Shown one piece after another: positions 26,946-35,365 of a stretch of DNA of 64,000 nucleotides. Position 1 is the stretch's first letter. Each line of letters starts with the position of its first letter. The notes under the pieces are model-generated. The model was not told the DNA's origin. It was given only the letters and a program-made list of their open reading frames with translations, and did not search any database. This DNA is from Frankiales bacterium (GTDB taxonomy: Bacteria; Actinomycetota; Actinomycetes; S36-B12; CAIYMF01): assembly GCA_016125335.1 (NCBI GenBank), contig WGLY01000025.1, positions 124,001 to 188,000 on the forward strand, written 5' to 3'. The translations under genes and the position numbers were made by a program.

Positions 26946-27062
26946 TGGATCTGATGCGGACGTGGGCCCCCGCTGGCCGCCGACGAGACCCAGTGCCACA
27001 CGCCGACCGAACGGCGGCCATCAGGGGACCTCAGCTCCACGCAGGAGGGCCGGGGACCGGGG

Positions 27063-27701
27063 TCAGGCCTCGTCGCCGACGGGCTCCTCGGGCAGCGAGC
27101 GGGCGTTGTGCTCGGCAAGGCGCCAGCCCCCGAGCGGCAGCTCCTCGAGCACCGACCAGGCACAGTTCACCAGGCCGCCGAGCGCGGCCCAGTGCTCGAC
27201 CGGCAGACCGAGCAGCTCGCCGATGCCGGACCGCGCGGCACCGCCGTGGGTGGCGATCACGAGCAGGCCGCCCTCCGGCAGCCGCGCCGCGTGCCGGCGC
27301 ACGCCGTCGGACACCCGCGCGGCGACCTCGGTGCGCGACTCGCCGCCGCCCGGGCGCACGTCCGCACCGGCCGACCACGCGGCGTACACCTCGGGGTCGA
27401 GCGCGATGATCTCGTGGCGCAGCAGGCCCTGCCAGGTGCCGGCGTAGGTCTCGCGGAACGCGGGATCCGTGCTCACCTCGAGCCCGACGAGGTCCGCGAG
27501 CGCCTGCGCCGTGGCCCGGGCCCGCTCGAGGTCGCTGGCCACGATGCGGTCGGGTCGCAGCGTGGCGAGGTCGCGCGCCGCGCGCTCGGCCTGCGCCACG
27601 CCGACGTCGTCGAGCGGCACGTCCGTGCCGCCCTGGAACCGCATCTCGGAGTTCCACGCCGTGCGGCCGTGCCGCCAGAGGATGACCCGGCGGCTGCTCA
27701 T
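27063..27701 (-). CDS. Histidine phosphatase family protein, GpgP-like (candidate glucosyl-3-phosphoglycerate phosphatase)
   Basis: This is a 212-residue phosphoglycerate-mutase-like phosphatase. The phospho-accepting RHG is at residues 10-12, the second catalytic block is FRETYAGTW, and the C-terminal histidine is in VIATHGGAA. The order gpgP-rsfS-nadD is that of Mycobacterium tuberculosis Rv2419c-Rv2421c, where this gene is glucosyl-3-phosphoglycerate phosphatase; the assignment here rests on synteny and fold. The ATG at 27701 overlaps the rsfS stop by 4 bp (ATGA). Confidence 0.82.
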   Translation of the reverse strand: MSSRRVILWRHGRTAWNSEMRFQGGTDVPLDDVGVAQAERAARDLATLRPDRIVASDLERARATAQALADLVGLEVSTDPAFRETYAGTWQGLLRHEIIALDPEVYAAWSAGADVRPGGGESRTEVAARVSDGVRRHAARLPEGGLLVIATHGGAARSGIGELLGLPVEHWAALGGLVNCAWSVLEELPLGGWRLAEHNARSLPEEPVGDEA

Positions 27702-28117
27702 CCCGCGTCGGCGCCCTCGCCCGCGCCGGAGCCGCTGCGCGTGGACGCCGGCCGGGTCACCGACTCCGGCAGGGCGATGCGGGCGCCGTCCTTCCACAGC
27801 CGCTCCAGGCCGTAGTAGGTGCGCTCCTCGGAGTGCTGGACGTGCACCACGAGGTCGACGTAGTCGAGCAGCACCCAGCGGCCGTCGCGCTCGCCCTCCC
27901 GGCGGACCGGGTCGACGTCGATGCGGTCGAGCGCCTCCTCGATCCCGTCGACGATGGCGCGGACCTGGCGGTCGTTGGCCGCCGAGCACAGCAGGAACAC
28001 GTCGGTGATCACGAGGGTGTCGGAGACGTCGAGGGCCACGATGTCCTCGGCGAGCTTGTCCGACGCGGCCTCCGCGGCGATCCTGGTCAGCTCGAGCGCT
28101 CGGGCGGATGCGGCCAC
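27698..28117 (-). CDS. rsfS: Ribosomal silencing factor RsfS
   Basis: RsfS binds L14 and blocks subunit joining when nutrients are scarce. I chose the GTG at 28117, which gives 139 residues (the usual length) and has GGAAGGA upstream; a start at 28189 would add a low-complexity, arginine-rich stretch. Family features are KLAEDIVALDVSD near the N-terminus, ALDRIDVDPVRREG, and the core WVLLDYVDLVVHVQ...YYGLERLW. It sits between an LCP gene and gpgP in the conserved cluster. Confidence 0.94.
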   Translation of the reverse strand: MAASARALELTRIAAEAASDKLAEDIVALDVSDTLVITDVFLLCSAANDRQVRAIVDGIEEALDRIDVDPVRREGERDGRWVLLDYVDLVVHVQHSEERTYYGLERLWKDGARIALPESVTRPASTRSGSGAGEGADAG

Positions 28118-28220
28118 GCGGTTCGTCGTCCTTCCGGTCGTGCGGGCCCGGGGCCCGGCTCGCCGCCCCCTCGGACGGCCGTCCGCCATCGTCTCACGGG
28201 GGCGGCCGGGCGCCGTCCGC

Positions 28221-29747
28221 TCAGCTGGGCGTGAAGTCGGCCCCGAGCACCACGATGACGTCGGCCACGGTCTGGCTGGTCGTCGCCACCTGCACGGCGG
28301 TGGCGGGCACCTTGAGCGCCGCGGCGATCTCGTTGCCCCACCGCAGCGACTCCGCCGACGCGTCGGGGACGACGATCGCGGTGGTCGGCTGGCCGAACGA
28401 GGACGCGTTGCCGCCGTTGACGTAGGTGTAGCCGGCGTCCACGATCCGCTGGCGGGCGGCGGCGTTGAGGCCGGGCCGGCCGTCGCCGTTCTGCACCAGC
28501 ACGCGGACCTTGGAGTTGGGTCCGGGCGTGCGCATCGCGTCCGGCAGCAGCTGGTTGACCATCGCCGCCGCGGCCTCCTGGTCGACCCGCGAGGCGGCCA
28601 CCCCGCCGGTGTCCAGGGGCGTCACGGGCAGGTTCTGGTAGGCGACGTTGTCCGAGAGCACGTCGGCGTGCATGCGCACCAGGAAGGCGGCGAGGTCGGC
28701 CACGGGCGCGGTGGACTTCGACGACGCGCCCAGGCCGGTGAGGATCGGCTCGACCTTGGAGGGGTCGCTGGGCAGCTTGCTGATCACCAGGCGCAGCACC
28801 TGGGTGAAGCGCGCCATGCGCGCCTCCTCGGGCTCGCCGGGGCCGAGGTAGGACGCGTACCTCGCGGCCTGCGGCCCCTCGAGGGTCTGCGCCTTGCCCG
28901 CCGGGATCACGACCACCTTCGTGCCGTCGGGCTCGGTCTGCACGACGTCGGTGTCGACGTCGACGATCACCCCGCCGACCGCGTCGACGAGCCCCGAGAA
29001 CGCGAGCGGGTCCATCGTGAACGTGGCGTTGACGTCGACGCCGATCGCGTCGCTCAGGGCGCTGGCCGAGGCGTCCGGCTGCGTGAGCCGGACGATCTCG
29101 CCGAAGGGCAGCGCCCCGCCGGTGGCGACGTCGAGCACCACGTTGGGCGGGATGGAGATGTCGTTCGCCCGGCCGGTGCGGCCGCCGACCGACAGGAGCG
29201 CGTTGCTCACCGCGATGCCGTCCTCGCCCTTGAGCTGCACGAGCAGCGTGGGCTGGCTCGGCCCGGTGGGCGTCGCGGGAGGCGACTCCGACGCGTCGGG
29301 CTCGGCCGACCCCCGGCCGAACACGAGGAACCACGTCGCGATGATCACCACGAGGATGCCGAGCACGAGGCCGCTCACCATCAGCGCGCGTCGCTGCGAG
29401 GTGATCGACGACTGCCGGGCCGCCTCCTCCGCCGCCCTGCGCCGCTCGGCGCGGCTGCCCTCCGCAGCGGCGAACACGGCCTCCGGCGAGTCGGCCGCGC
29501 CGGCCGGCACCACGGTGTCCGAGCCCGGCGGTGCCGCGGGCGGTGACGGGGGCGGGACGGCCGGGGCGCCGGCGGCCGCCGCGGCCAGCGGGCCGGGCGG
29601 GGTGGTGGGCGAGGGCGCCATGAGCGGGGGTCCGGTGGGCGCCGCGCTCGGCGCGCCGGCGGCCGGGTCGGGCGCCGGATCCGGTGCCGGGCCGTCCGGG
29701 CCGGCGGCGTGCGCCGCCGGGTCGTGCGCGTCGTCCCAGTCGCTCAT
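28221..29747 (-). CDS. LCP (LytR-CpsA-Psr) family protein with LytR_C domain
   Basis: LCP enzymes attach glycopolymers such as teichoic acid or arabinogalactan to peptidoglycan outside the membrane. From the ATG at 29747 the protein has 508 residues: about 115 Pro/Ala-rich cytoplasmic residues, one membrane helix (about 122-143), an LCP-like domain (roughly 160-340, with RYASYLGPGEPEEARMARF in the place of the usual R-x-R-H...D...R-x-x-R block), and a LytR_C domain (about 405-500, with VLVQNGDGRPGLNAAA). Several arginines expected in catalytic LCP domains are not seen, so it may be a non-catalytic relative. It lies between nadD and rsfS. Confidence 0.8.
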   Translation of the reverse strand: MSDWDDAHDPAAHAAGPDGPAPDPAPDPAAGAPSAAPTGPPLMAPSPTTPPGPLAAAAAGAPAVPPPSPPAAPPGSDTVVPAGAADSPEAVFAAAEGSRAERRRAAEEAARQSSITSQRRALMVSGLVLGILVVIIATWFLVFGRGSAEPDASESPPATPTGPSQPTLLVQLKGEDGIAVSNALLSVGGRTGRANDISIPPNVVLDVATGGALPFGEIVRLTQPDASASALSDAIGVDVNATFTMDPLAFSGLVDAVGGVIVDVDTDVVQTEPDGTKVVVIPAGKAQTLEGPQAARYASYLGPGEPEEARMARFTQVLRLVISKLPSDPSKVEPILTGLGASSKSTAPVADLAAFLVRMHADVLSDNVAYQNLPVTPLDTGGVAASRVDQEAAAAMVNQLLPDAMRTPGPNSKVRVLVQNGDGRPGLNAAARQRIVDAGYTYVNGGNASSFGQPTTAIVVPDASAESLRWGNEIAAALKVPATAVQVATTSQTVADVIVVLGADFTPS

Positions 29748-29778
29748 GCCTGTCCCCCGTCCGGCCACGTGCGCCGGG

Positions 29779-30378
29779 TCATGACTGCGCCGCGTAGAGG
29801 CCGCGCTTGGCGACGTACTGCCACACGCCGTCGGGCACCAGGTAGCGGATCGGCTCGCCGCGCGACACGCGCGACCGGCAGTCGCTCGAGGAGATCGCGA
29901 GCGCCGGGATCTCCACCAGCGTGACGCGTCCCTGGGGCAGGCCGGGGTCGAGCAGCGCGTGCCCCGGACGGGTGACGCCGACGAAGTGCGCCAGCGAGAC
30001 GAGCTCGTCGACGTCGTGCCAGCCGGCGATCGAGGAGAGGGCGTCCGCCCCGGTGATGAAGTAGAGCTCGGTGTCCTGGTCGGCCTCGGCGTACTCCGCG
30101 GCGAGGTCGCGCAGGGTGTCCACCGTGTACGTCGGACCGTCGCGGTCGACGTCGACCCGGCTGACCCGGAAGCGGGGGTCGGCCGCGGTCGCGATCACGG
30201 TCATGAGGTAGCGGTCCTCCGCGGGAGTGACGGCGCGGTCGGCCTTCTGCCAGGGCCGTCCGGTGGGGACGAACACGACCTCGTCGAGGTCGAAGCGGTG
30301 GGCGACCTCGGACGCGGCGACGAGGTGGCCCTGGTGGACGGGGTCGAACGTGCCCCCCATCACCCCCACGCGCTGCAT
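29779..30378 (-). CDS. nadD: Nicotinate-nucleotide adenylyltransferase
   Basis: NadD adenylates nicotinate mononucleotide with ATP to form deamido-NAD. The 199-residue protein has the nucleotidyltransferase motif [12 protein letters not shown] at residues 8-19, the [10 protein letters not shown] substrate segment and the C-terminal [10 protein letters not shown] block corresponding to ISSTxIR. It is clustered with rsfS and gpgP as in other actinobacteria. The ATG at 30378 is used; the in-frame Met at residue 7 is a less likely alternative. Confidence 0.95.
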   Translation of the reverse strand: MQRVGVMGGTFDPVHQGHLVAASEVAHRFDLDEVVFVPTGRPWQKADRAVTPAEDRYLMTVIATAADPRFRVSRVDVDRDGPTYTVDTLRDLAAEYAEADQDTELYFITGADALSSIAGWHDVDELVSLAHFVGVTRPGHALLDPGLPQGRVTLVEIPALAISSSDCRSRVSRGEPIRYLVPDGVWQYVAKRGLYAAQS

Positions 30379-30400
30379 CGGACGCGGACCGCGACCGGGG

Positions 30401-30532
30401 TCAGCGGTCGATGTTGAAGCGCGTGACGACGATGAGCAGCACGAGCAGGGTGCCGAGCGCGAGCGCGCCGAAGAACCACTTGCTCGGCTCGAAGTACACG
30501 ATGGTCTCGGCCAGGCTCGCAGCGGCGTTCAT
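30401..30532 (-). CDS. Small (43-residue) single-pass membrane protein between proA and nadD
   Basis: A 44-codon frame from the ATG at 30532 has GAGGGGAC as ribosome site. It encodes [20 protein letters not shown], then a hydrophobic helix of about 21 residues ([18 protein letters not shown]), and ends NIDR. The Glu-Pro-Ser-Lys-Trp-Phe segment before the helix looks like an amphipathic membrane-interface motif. It stops 22 bp before nadD and reads in the same direction, so it probably heads the nadD-LCP-rsfS-gpgP transcript. I believe similar small proteins occur beside nadD in other actinobacteria. The function is unknown. Confidence 0.75.
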   Translation of the reverse strand: MNAAASLAETIVYFEPSKWFFGALALGTLLVLLIVVTRFNIDR

Positions 30533-30696
30533 CGACCCGTCCCCTCACGATTGGGCGCCCTACGTCGTGGGCCCTCGGAGGATACCAACCCGACCGCCGG
30601 GGTCGGCGCACCGGCGGGACCGTTCCGGTCACGGTCCGGTCGCGGTGCGGACACGCGTCGTCCCAGGTCAGGCCGCTGCCGGCGGACTCGTCGGCG

Positions 30697-31992
30697 TCAG
30701 CCGCGCACGTGCCCGTCGCCGGTGACGACGTAGGTGGTGCTGGTGAGCTCGGCCAGGCCCATGGGGCCGCGGGCGTGCAGCTTCTGGGTGGAGATGCCGA
30801 TCTCGGCCCCGAAGCCGAACTCGCCGCCGTCGGTGAAGCGCGTCGAGGCGTTGACCATGACCGCGGCCGAGTCGACCCCGGCCACGAACCGAGCGATCGC
30901 CGAGGCGGAGTCCGACACGATCGCCTCGGTGTGGCCCGTCGACCAGCGGCGGACGTGCTCGAGCGCGGCGTCGAGGTCGTCCACGACGCCCGCGGCGATG
31001 TCGAGGGAGTAGTACTCGGCCGCCCAGTCCTCGTCGGTGACCGGTGCGAAGGCGATGCCGGCGGCCTCGGCGTACGGCGCCATCCGCTCGTCGCCGTGCA
31101 CGGTGACGCCCTTGGCGCGCAGCGCCTCGAGCGCGCGCGGCAGGAACGCGTCGGCCACGTCGCGGTGCACGAGGAACGTCTCGGCGGCGTTGCACACGCT
31201 CACCCGCTGCGTCTTGGAGTTCACCAGGATCGCGACGGCCTTGTCGAGGTCGGCGTCGGCGTCGACGTACACGTGGCAGTTGCCGACGCCGGTCTCGATG
31301 ACCGGGACCGTCGACTCCTCCACCACCGACCGGATGAGGGCGGCGCCCCCGCGCGGGATGAGAACGTCGACCAGGCCACGCGCGGTCATCAGGTGCTTCA
31401 CCGACTCGTGCGTGGTGCCCGGCACGAGGGCGATGGCGTCGACCGGCACGGCCGTGCCGGCCAGCGCCTCGCGCATCACCTCGACGAGCGCCATGTTGGA
31501 GTCGTACGCCGAGGACGAGCCGCGCAGCAGCGCCGCGTTGCCGCTCTTGAGCGCCAGCACCGCGGCGTCGACGGTGACGTTGGGGCGTGCCTCGTAGACC
31601 ATCCCGACGACGCCGAGTGGCACGCGCACCTGGCTGACGGCCAGGCCGTTGGGCAGCGTGTAGCCGCGCACGACCTCGCCGACCGGGTCGGGCAGGGCGG
31701 CCACGTCGCGCACGGCGTCGGCGATCGCGGCCAGCCGGGCGGGGGTCAGGGTGAGCCGGTCGACGATGGCCGGGTCGGTGCCCTGGGCCTCGGCCCGCTC
31801 GACGTCGCCGCGGTTGGCGGCCACGACGCGCTCGGTGGCGGCGTCGAGCGCGTCGGCGACGGCGAGGAGGGCGGCGTCCTTCTGCGCGCGGGTGAGGGTG
31901 CGCAGGACGACGGCGGCGCCGCGCGCGCGGCGTGCCACGTCGAGGACGGCGTCGCGGTCGGCGGCAGGGGCGGAGGTGCTCGTGTCGGTCAC
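30697..31992 (-). CDS. proA: Glutamate-5-semialdehyde dehydrogenase (gamma-glutamyl phosphate reductase)
   Basis: This is the second step of proline synthesis, the NADPH-dependent reduction of gamma-glutamyl phosphate. The 431-residue protein has the aldehyde-dehydrogenase fold: [26 protein letters not shown] and [14 protein letters not shown], with catalytic Cys in [11 protein letters not shown] (about C267). The start is the ATG at 31992. proB, which makes its substrate, is 2.1 kb upstream on the same strand rather than adjacent. Confidence 0.96.
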   Translation of the reverse strand: MTDTSTSAPAADRDAVLDVARRARGAAVVLRTLTRAQKDAALLAVADALDAATERVVAANRGDVERAEAQGTDPAIVDRLTLTPARLAAIADAVRDVAALPDPVGEVVRGYTLPNGLAVSQVRVPLGVVGMVYEARPNVTVDAAVLALKSGNAALLRGSSSAYDSNMALVEVMREALAGTAVPVDAIALVPGTTHESVKHLMTARGLVDVLIPRGGAALIRSVVEESTVPVIETGVGNCHVYVDADADLDKAVAILVNSKTQRVSVCNAAETFLVHRDVADAFLPRALEALRAKGVTVHGDERMAPYAEAAGIAFAPVTDEDWAAEYYSLDIAAGVVDDLDAALEHVRRWSTGHTEAIVSDSASAIARFVAGVDSAAVMVNASTRFTDGGEFGFGAEIGISTQKLHARGPMGLAELTSTTYVVTGDGHVRG

Positions 31993-32037
31993 CCTCCGAG
32001 GGTAGGAGACGCACCCGCCCCCGCGGCAGGGCCCGCA

Positions 32038-32095
32038 CGTTACTGCCCGAAAGCGCGGATCCGGCGCCCCGGATCCGGTCGTTCGGGCAGTAACG
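32038..32095. repeat. Composite long inverted repeat between proA and an acetyltransferase gene
   Basis: The outer arms of 14 bp (CGTTACTGCCCGAA at 32038-32051 and its complement at 32082-32095) are perfect. Inside lies a second pairing of two GGATCC-centred palindromes (about 32056-32064 and 32069-32078). It could terminate the acetyltransferase transcript, but the nested structure looks more like a dispersed palindromic element. Confidence 0.75.
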
Positions 32096-32106
32096 ACGGG
32101 TCCGGG

Positions 32107-32595
32107 TCAGGTCGTGGCGAAGCGCAGCCAGACCTGCTCGGAGCCCCGGGGCGTGGTCTCGACCTCCTCGCGGACGACGCCGTCCACGGCGGCCCCGGCG
32201 GCCACGGACCGCCAGAACACCGCGGCGCCGGCGTTGACCTCCTGGAAGGCCACCGCCCATTCCCCCGGGTGGGCCGCCAGCACCTGCGCGGCCGCGGCCC
32301 GCCCGACACCGCTGCGCCGGGCCGCCCGCACGACGAGGAACGAGAACACCGACCGCGCACCGTCGGCCCGGCGCCGCGTGCTCGCCAGCCCCGCCACGCG
32401 ACCGTCGGCCAGGATGAACCACGCGTCGCGGTCGGGGTCGCTCACGAGCATCGCGGGGACCCCGGGCCGGAACAGGCCGTCGGGGTCGGGCCGGCTCCGC
32501 CAGAACTCGGCCATCTCGTGCCGGTCGAGCTGCCAGAGTCGCTCGACCACGGGCAGGTCGTCAGGCACGGCACGGCGCAGCACGACCTCAGGCAC
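32107..32595 (-). CDS. GNAT family N-acetyltransferase
   Basis: A GCN5-related acetyltransferase using acetyl-CoA. From the GTG at 32595 it has 162 residues; an upstream GTG at 32634 would add 13. The beta-1 opening is VVLRRAVPDDLPVVERLW, and the acetyl-CoA pyrophosphate loop is recognisable as RRSGVGRAAAAQVLA (consensus R/Q-x-x-G-x-G/A). EVNAGAAVFWRSV is the usual C-terminal N...A..FW...G segment. The substrate is unknown. It may be cotranscribed with the upstream CPBP protease gene. Confidence 0.82.
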   Translation of the reverse strand: MPEVVLRRAVPDDLPVVERLWQLDRHEMAEFWRSRPDPDGLFRPGVPAMLVSDPDRDAWFILADGRVAGLASTRRRADGARSVFSFLVVRAARRSGVGRAAAAQVLAAHPGEWAVAFQEVNAGAAVFWRSVAAGAAVDGVVREEVETTPRGSEQVWLRFATT

Positions 32596-32739
32596 GCCCG
32601 CACTCTGCCACCGCGCGCCCTGCCCGCGCAGCACCCACCGCCCGACGTCGCGTCCGACCCGAGGCCGGCCCGGGTCCGGGTCGTCCCGGCCGTGACGTCG
32701 TCGCCGAGGAGCAGAGAGCGGCGCGCTCGGGGCCGCCCG

Positions 32740-33747
32740 TCATGCCAGGGCGGCGACGCCAGTTCCGGGCGGCGCTGCCGCCCGCTTGGCGCGGCGCTCG
32801 TCGACCATGAGCCGGATCCAGACCACGACGCCCGCCACCGCGACCGTGACCAGGGCGGCCTCGAACGCGAGCACCGCGAGGAGCACGCCGGCCGGGATGT
32901 CGAGGTGCTCGGCCGCGCGCTGGGAGAGCACCCCGGAGGCAGTGAGCGTCGCAAGAGCAGCACCCGCCGCGTCGTGCAGGGAGTGCAGCCCGATCGACGC
33001 GCCCAGCCACCCGGTGCGCAGCCGCACCACCCCGAACCACAGGCCCAGCGGCGTCACCACGATCGCCTGGAGGACGGCCGCCCCCCAATCACCGGTGACC
33101 AGCCCGTTCGCCACGTGCAGGGCCCCGAAGCCCAGGGACGTCACGAGCAGCACCCGGGAGACCGGCCACCGGGCGGGCAGGGAGGCCCAGAGCAAGCCGC
33201 GGAACACCGTCTCCTCGAGGACACCGATCGCGAGCACGTTCACCGCCAGCACCGCGTACCAGCGAGGCGCGACCCCCTGGGCGGCGCCGGCTGCGGCCAC
33301 GAGACCGAGGCAGATCACCGCCTCGGCGACGGCGATGAGCCGCACGGCGAGGCCCGCGCCCGGCCGGGGGACGTAGCCCACCGACCGCCACCAGCGGCCG
33401 ACGAGCACGACGCCCACCACCACGGCGGCCCCGACGAGCTCGCCGACCCACACGCGCTGGGTCAGCACGATCACGATGTCCGGGTGCTGGGCGCCCTGGA
33501 GCCACGTGAGCGCCGCGCGCCCCACGATGACGGCCACCAGCAGGAGCGGCACCCACAGCGGCGGACGCCGTCCCTCGACGAGCCGCAGCGCGGGACGTGG
33601 GCGACGCGGCGGCGCCGGGGGCCACGCTTTGACGGGCGGGGCGACGCCGACGTCCTGGCGAGCCGGTGGCGGCGCCCACTCCGGGGGCGGGTTCCAGCGG
33701 GGCTCAGCGGGTGGGGGCGCCAGCCCGTCCGGTCGGTCGCTCACCAC
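32740..33747 (-). CDS. CPBP family intramembrane glutamic endopeptidase
   Basis: This 335-residue multi-pass membrane protein is of the CPBP (Abi, Rce1-like) family. Motif 1 is LEETVFRG (E178, E179, R183), motif 2 is FGALHVANG, and motif 3 is the HSLHD sequence, so the catalytic and metal-binding residues of the family are intact. The first 55 residues are Pro-rich and disordered, followed by about eight hydrophobic helices. Bacterial members are linked to bacteriocin immunity or to processing of membrane proteins; the client here is unknown. Confidence 0.88.
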   Translation of the reverse strand: MVSDRPDGLAPPPAEPRWNPPPEWAPPPARQDVGVAPPVKAWPPAPPRRPRPALRLVEGRRPPLWVPLLLVAVIVGRAALTWLQGAQHPDIVIVLTQRVWVGELVGAAVVVGVVLVGRWWRSVGYVPRPGAGLAVRLIAVAEAVICLGLVAAAGAAQGVAPRWYAVLAVNVLAIGVLEETVFRGLLWASLPARWPVSRVLLVTSLGFGALHVANGLVTGDWGAAVLQAIVVTPLGLWFGVVRLRTGWLGASIGLHSLHDAAGAALATLTASGVLSQRAAEHLDIPAGVLLAVLAFEAALVTVAVAGVVVWIRLMVDERRAKRAAAPPGTGVAALA

Positions 33748-33775
33748 GCCCCCCCTCGCCGCCGAGGGCGGCCGC

Positions 33776-34117
33776 TCAGAACGGGGCGACGCCGACCAGC
33801 GACACCGGCGACATGGTGGTACGCCCCCGTCGGTGGAACGTAGCGCGGTCCACGACCTCGACCCCCACGACGCGCCAGCCCGGCAGCGACGCCGAGGCCC
33901 GGTGGTCGTCCCACAGGCGCAGCGCCAGGGCGACGACGGCGTCGGCGTCGGGCGCCTCCTCCCAGTACCGCACCTCGGCCACGTCGGTGCCGTACCGGCC
34001 GGAGAGCAGGAACGGGTGCTCGGTCGCGAGCCGCTCGAGGCCGCAGCGGATCTCGGCCTCCGGCACCGCCTCGCCGGCGACCGTGAGCGTCACGTGCCAG
34101 AACGGCCAGCCGGGCAC
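33776..34117 (-). CDS. Uncharacterised 113-residue protein downstream of proB
   Basis: The reading frame is strong (third-position G/C bias). The likely start is the GTG at 34117, with GGAGG four nucleotides upstream. The protein begins VPGWPFWHVTLTV and is an alpha/beta fold with RYGTDVAEVRYWEE and WRVVGVEVVDRATF. I recognise no domain. The HVTL sequence resembles a half-site of 2H phosphoesterases, but the second HxT is missing and the length is too short. It begins 19 bp after the proB stop and is probably cotranscribed with it. Confidence 0.65.
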   Translation of the reverse strand: MPGWPFWHVTLTVAGEAVPEAEIRCGLERLATEHPFLLSGRYGTDVAEVRYWEEAPDADAVVALALRLWDDHRASASLPGWRVVGVEVVDRATFHRRGRTTMSPVSLVGVAPF

Positions 34118-34136
34118 GTCACCTCCGGGTGGGGCG

Positions 34137-35258
34137 CTAGGGGCGCAGGACCACGAGGTCGTCGCGGTGGACGATCTCGCGCTCGTACGCCGGGCCCAGC
34201 TCGCGGGCCAGGTCGCGGGTGGAGCGGCCCAGCAGGCCCGGGAGCTCTGTCGCATCAAAGTTGACCAGCCCGCGCGCGACGGCGTGGCCGTTTTCGTCAA
34301 CCAGGTCCACGGGATCACCGGCCACGAACGACCCGTCGACGGCGGTGACGCCCGCGGGCAGCAGCGAGAGGCGGCGCCGGACGACGGCGTCGACCGCGCC
34401 GGCGTCGAGGTGCAACCGGCCGCGCGCGTCGGTGGCGTGCGCGAGCCACAGCAGCCGGGTGCCCGTGCGATGACCCGTGGGGTGGAACAGCGTCCCCACG
34501 GCCTCGCCGGCCAGCGCCCGGCCCGCCTGCGCGGTGGAGGTGAGGACGACGGGGACGCCGGCCGAGGTCGCGATGCGCGCCGCGTCGACCTTCGTGACCA
34601 TCCCGCCGAGGCCCACCCCGGAGCCGGTGCCGCGCAGCACCACGCCCGCGAGGTCGTCCTCCCCGTGCACCTCCGGGACGAGCCGCGAGCCGGCCCGGCT
34701 CGGCGGGCCGTCGTAGAGACCGTCGACGTCGGAGAGCAGCACGAGCAGGTCGGCGTGCACGAGGTGCGCCACGAGGGCCGCGAGCCGGTCGTTGTCGCCG
34801 AACCGGATCTCCTCGGTGGCCACGGTGTCGTTCTCGTTGACGATCGGGACGACGTCGAGCTCGAGCAGCTTGTAGAGCGTGCGCTGCGCGTTGCGGTAGT
34901 GCGAGCGACGGGTGACGTCGTCGGCGGTGAGCAGCACCTGGCCCACGGTGCGCCCGTGACGGCCGAACGCTCCGGTGTAGTGGGCGAGCAGGATCCCCTG
35001 GCCCACGCTGGCTGCTGCCTGCTGCGTCGCGAGGTCGCGCGGGCGCCGGCCGATGCCGAGCGGACCGATGCCTGTGGCGATCGCGCCCGACGACACGAGC
35101 ACCACCTGCGAGCCGGCGGCCAGCCGAGCGCCGAGGGCGTCGACGAGGGCGTCGACGCGGTCCGGGTCGAGGCCTCCGCCTGGCGCCGTGAGCGACGACG
35201 AGCCGACCTTCACCACGACACGGCGCGCCCCAGTCACGACCTGGCGCTCGCTGCTCAC
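34137..35258 (-). CDS. proB: Glutamate 5-kinase
   Basis: ProB phosphorylates glutamate at the gamma-carboxyl to start proline synthesis and is feedback-inhibited by proline. I chose the GTG at 35258, preceded by GAGAGG with 9-nt spacing, giving 373 residues. An ATG at 35267 abuts the ribosome site. The kinase domain carries VVKVGSSSL, VLVSSGAIATG, VVPIVNENDTV and FGDNDRLAALVA, and GGMVTKVDAARIA completes it. A C-terminal PUA domain begins near residue 285 (GRLHLDAGAVDAV). Confidence 0.95.
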   Translation of the reverse strand: MSSERQVVTGARRVVVKVGSSSLTAPGGGLDPDRVDALVDALGARLAAGSQVVLVSSGAIATGIGPLGIGRRPRDLATQQAAASVGQGILLAHYTGAFGRHGRTVGQVLLTADDVTRRSHYRNAQRTLYKLLELDVVPIVNENDTVATEEIRFGDNDRLAALVAHLVHADLLVLLSDVDGLYDGPPSRAGSRLVPEVHGEDDLAGVVLRGTGSGVGLGGMVTKVDAARIATSAGVPVVLTSTAQAGRALAGEAVGTLFHPTGHRTGTRLLWLAHATDARGRLHLDAGAVDAVVRRRLSLLPAGVTAVDGSFVAGDPVDLVDENGHAVARGLVNFDATELPGLLGRSTRDLARELGPAYEREIVHRDDLVVLRP

Positions 35259-35365
35259 GCGGCGCATCCTCTCAGGCCGCCCGCCGGTGGCCGCGCGGCC
35301 CCGTCGCGGGGCGACTCCGTCGGGTTCCGGCGCCCCTGTCACCGGAGGCGGCCACACTGCGGGTC

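Larger units (their letters stand above)
26748..27043 (+). repeat. Tandem array of the tRNA-Ala 3' end, terminator and flank (139/142-bp units)
   Basis: The 15-mer CCTCAGCTCCACGCA, made of the tRNA-Ala 3' end plus 4 flanking bases, occurs at 26748-26762, 26887-26901 and 27029-27043. Each of the first two copies is followed by a long terminator hairpin and then an identical 35-bp block (26810-26844 and 26951-26985). The remainder of the units is diverged. The third copy is cut off by gpgP. The roughly 450-bp gap between the methyltransferase and gpgP is fully accounted for by the tRNA and this array. Confidence 0.9.

Noticed and set aside
26662-27021. A 119-residue minus-strand frame across the tRNA-Ala region
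   Set aside because: It is antisense to the tRNA and the repeat array; its apparent internal repeats are only the DNA repeats. Such frames are a well-known false annotation over tRNA genes.
33776-34117. 2H phosphoesterase (RNA ligase-like) identity from the HVTL sequence
   Set aside because: The second HxT motif is missing and the protein is much shorter than that family.
30697-35258. Separation of proA from proB as a broken operon
   Set aside because: Both genes are intact, and separated proA and proB also occur in mycobacteria.
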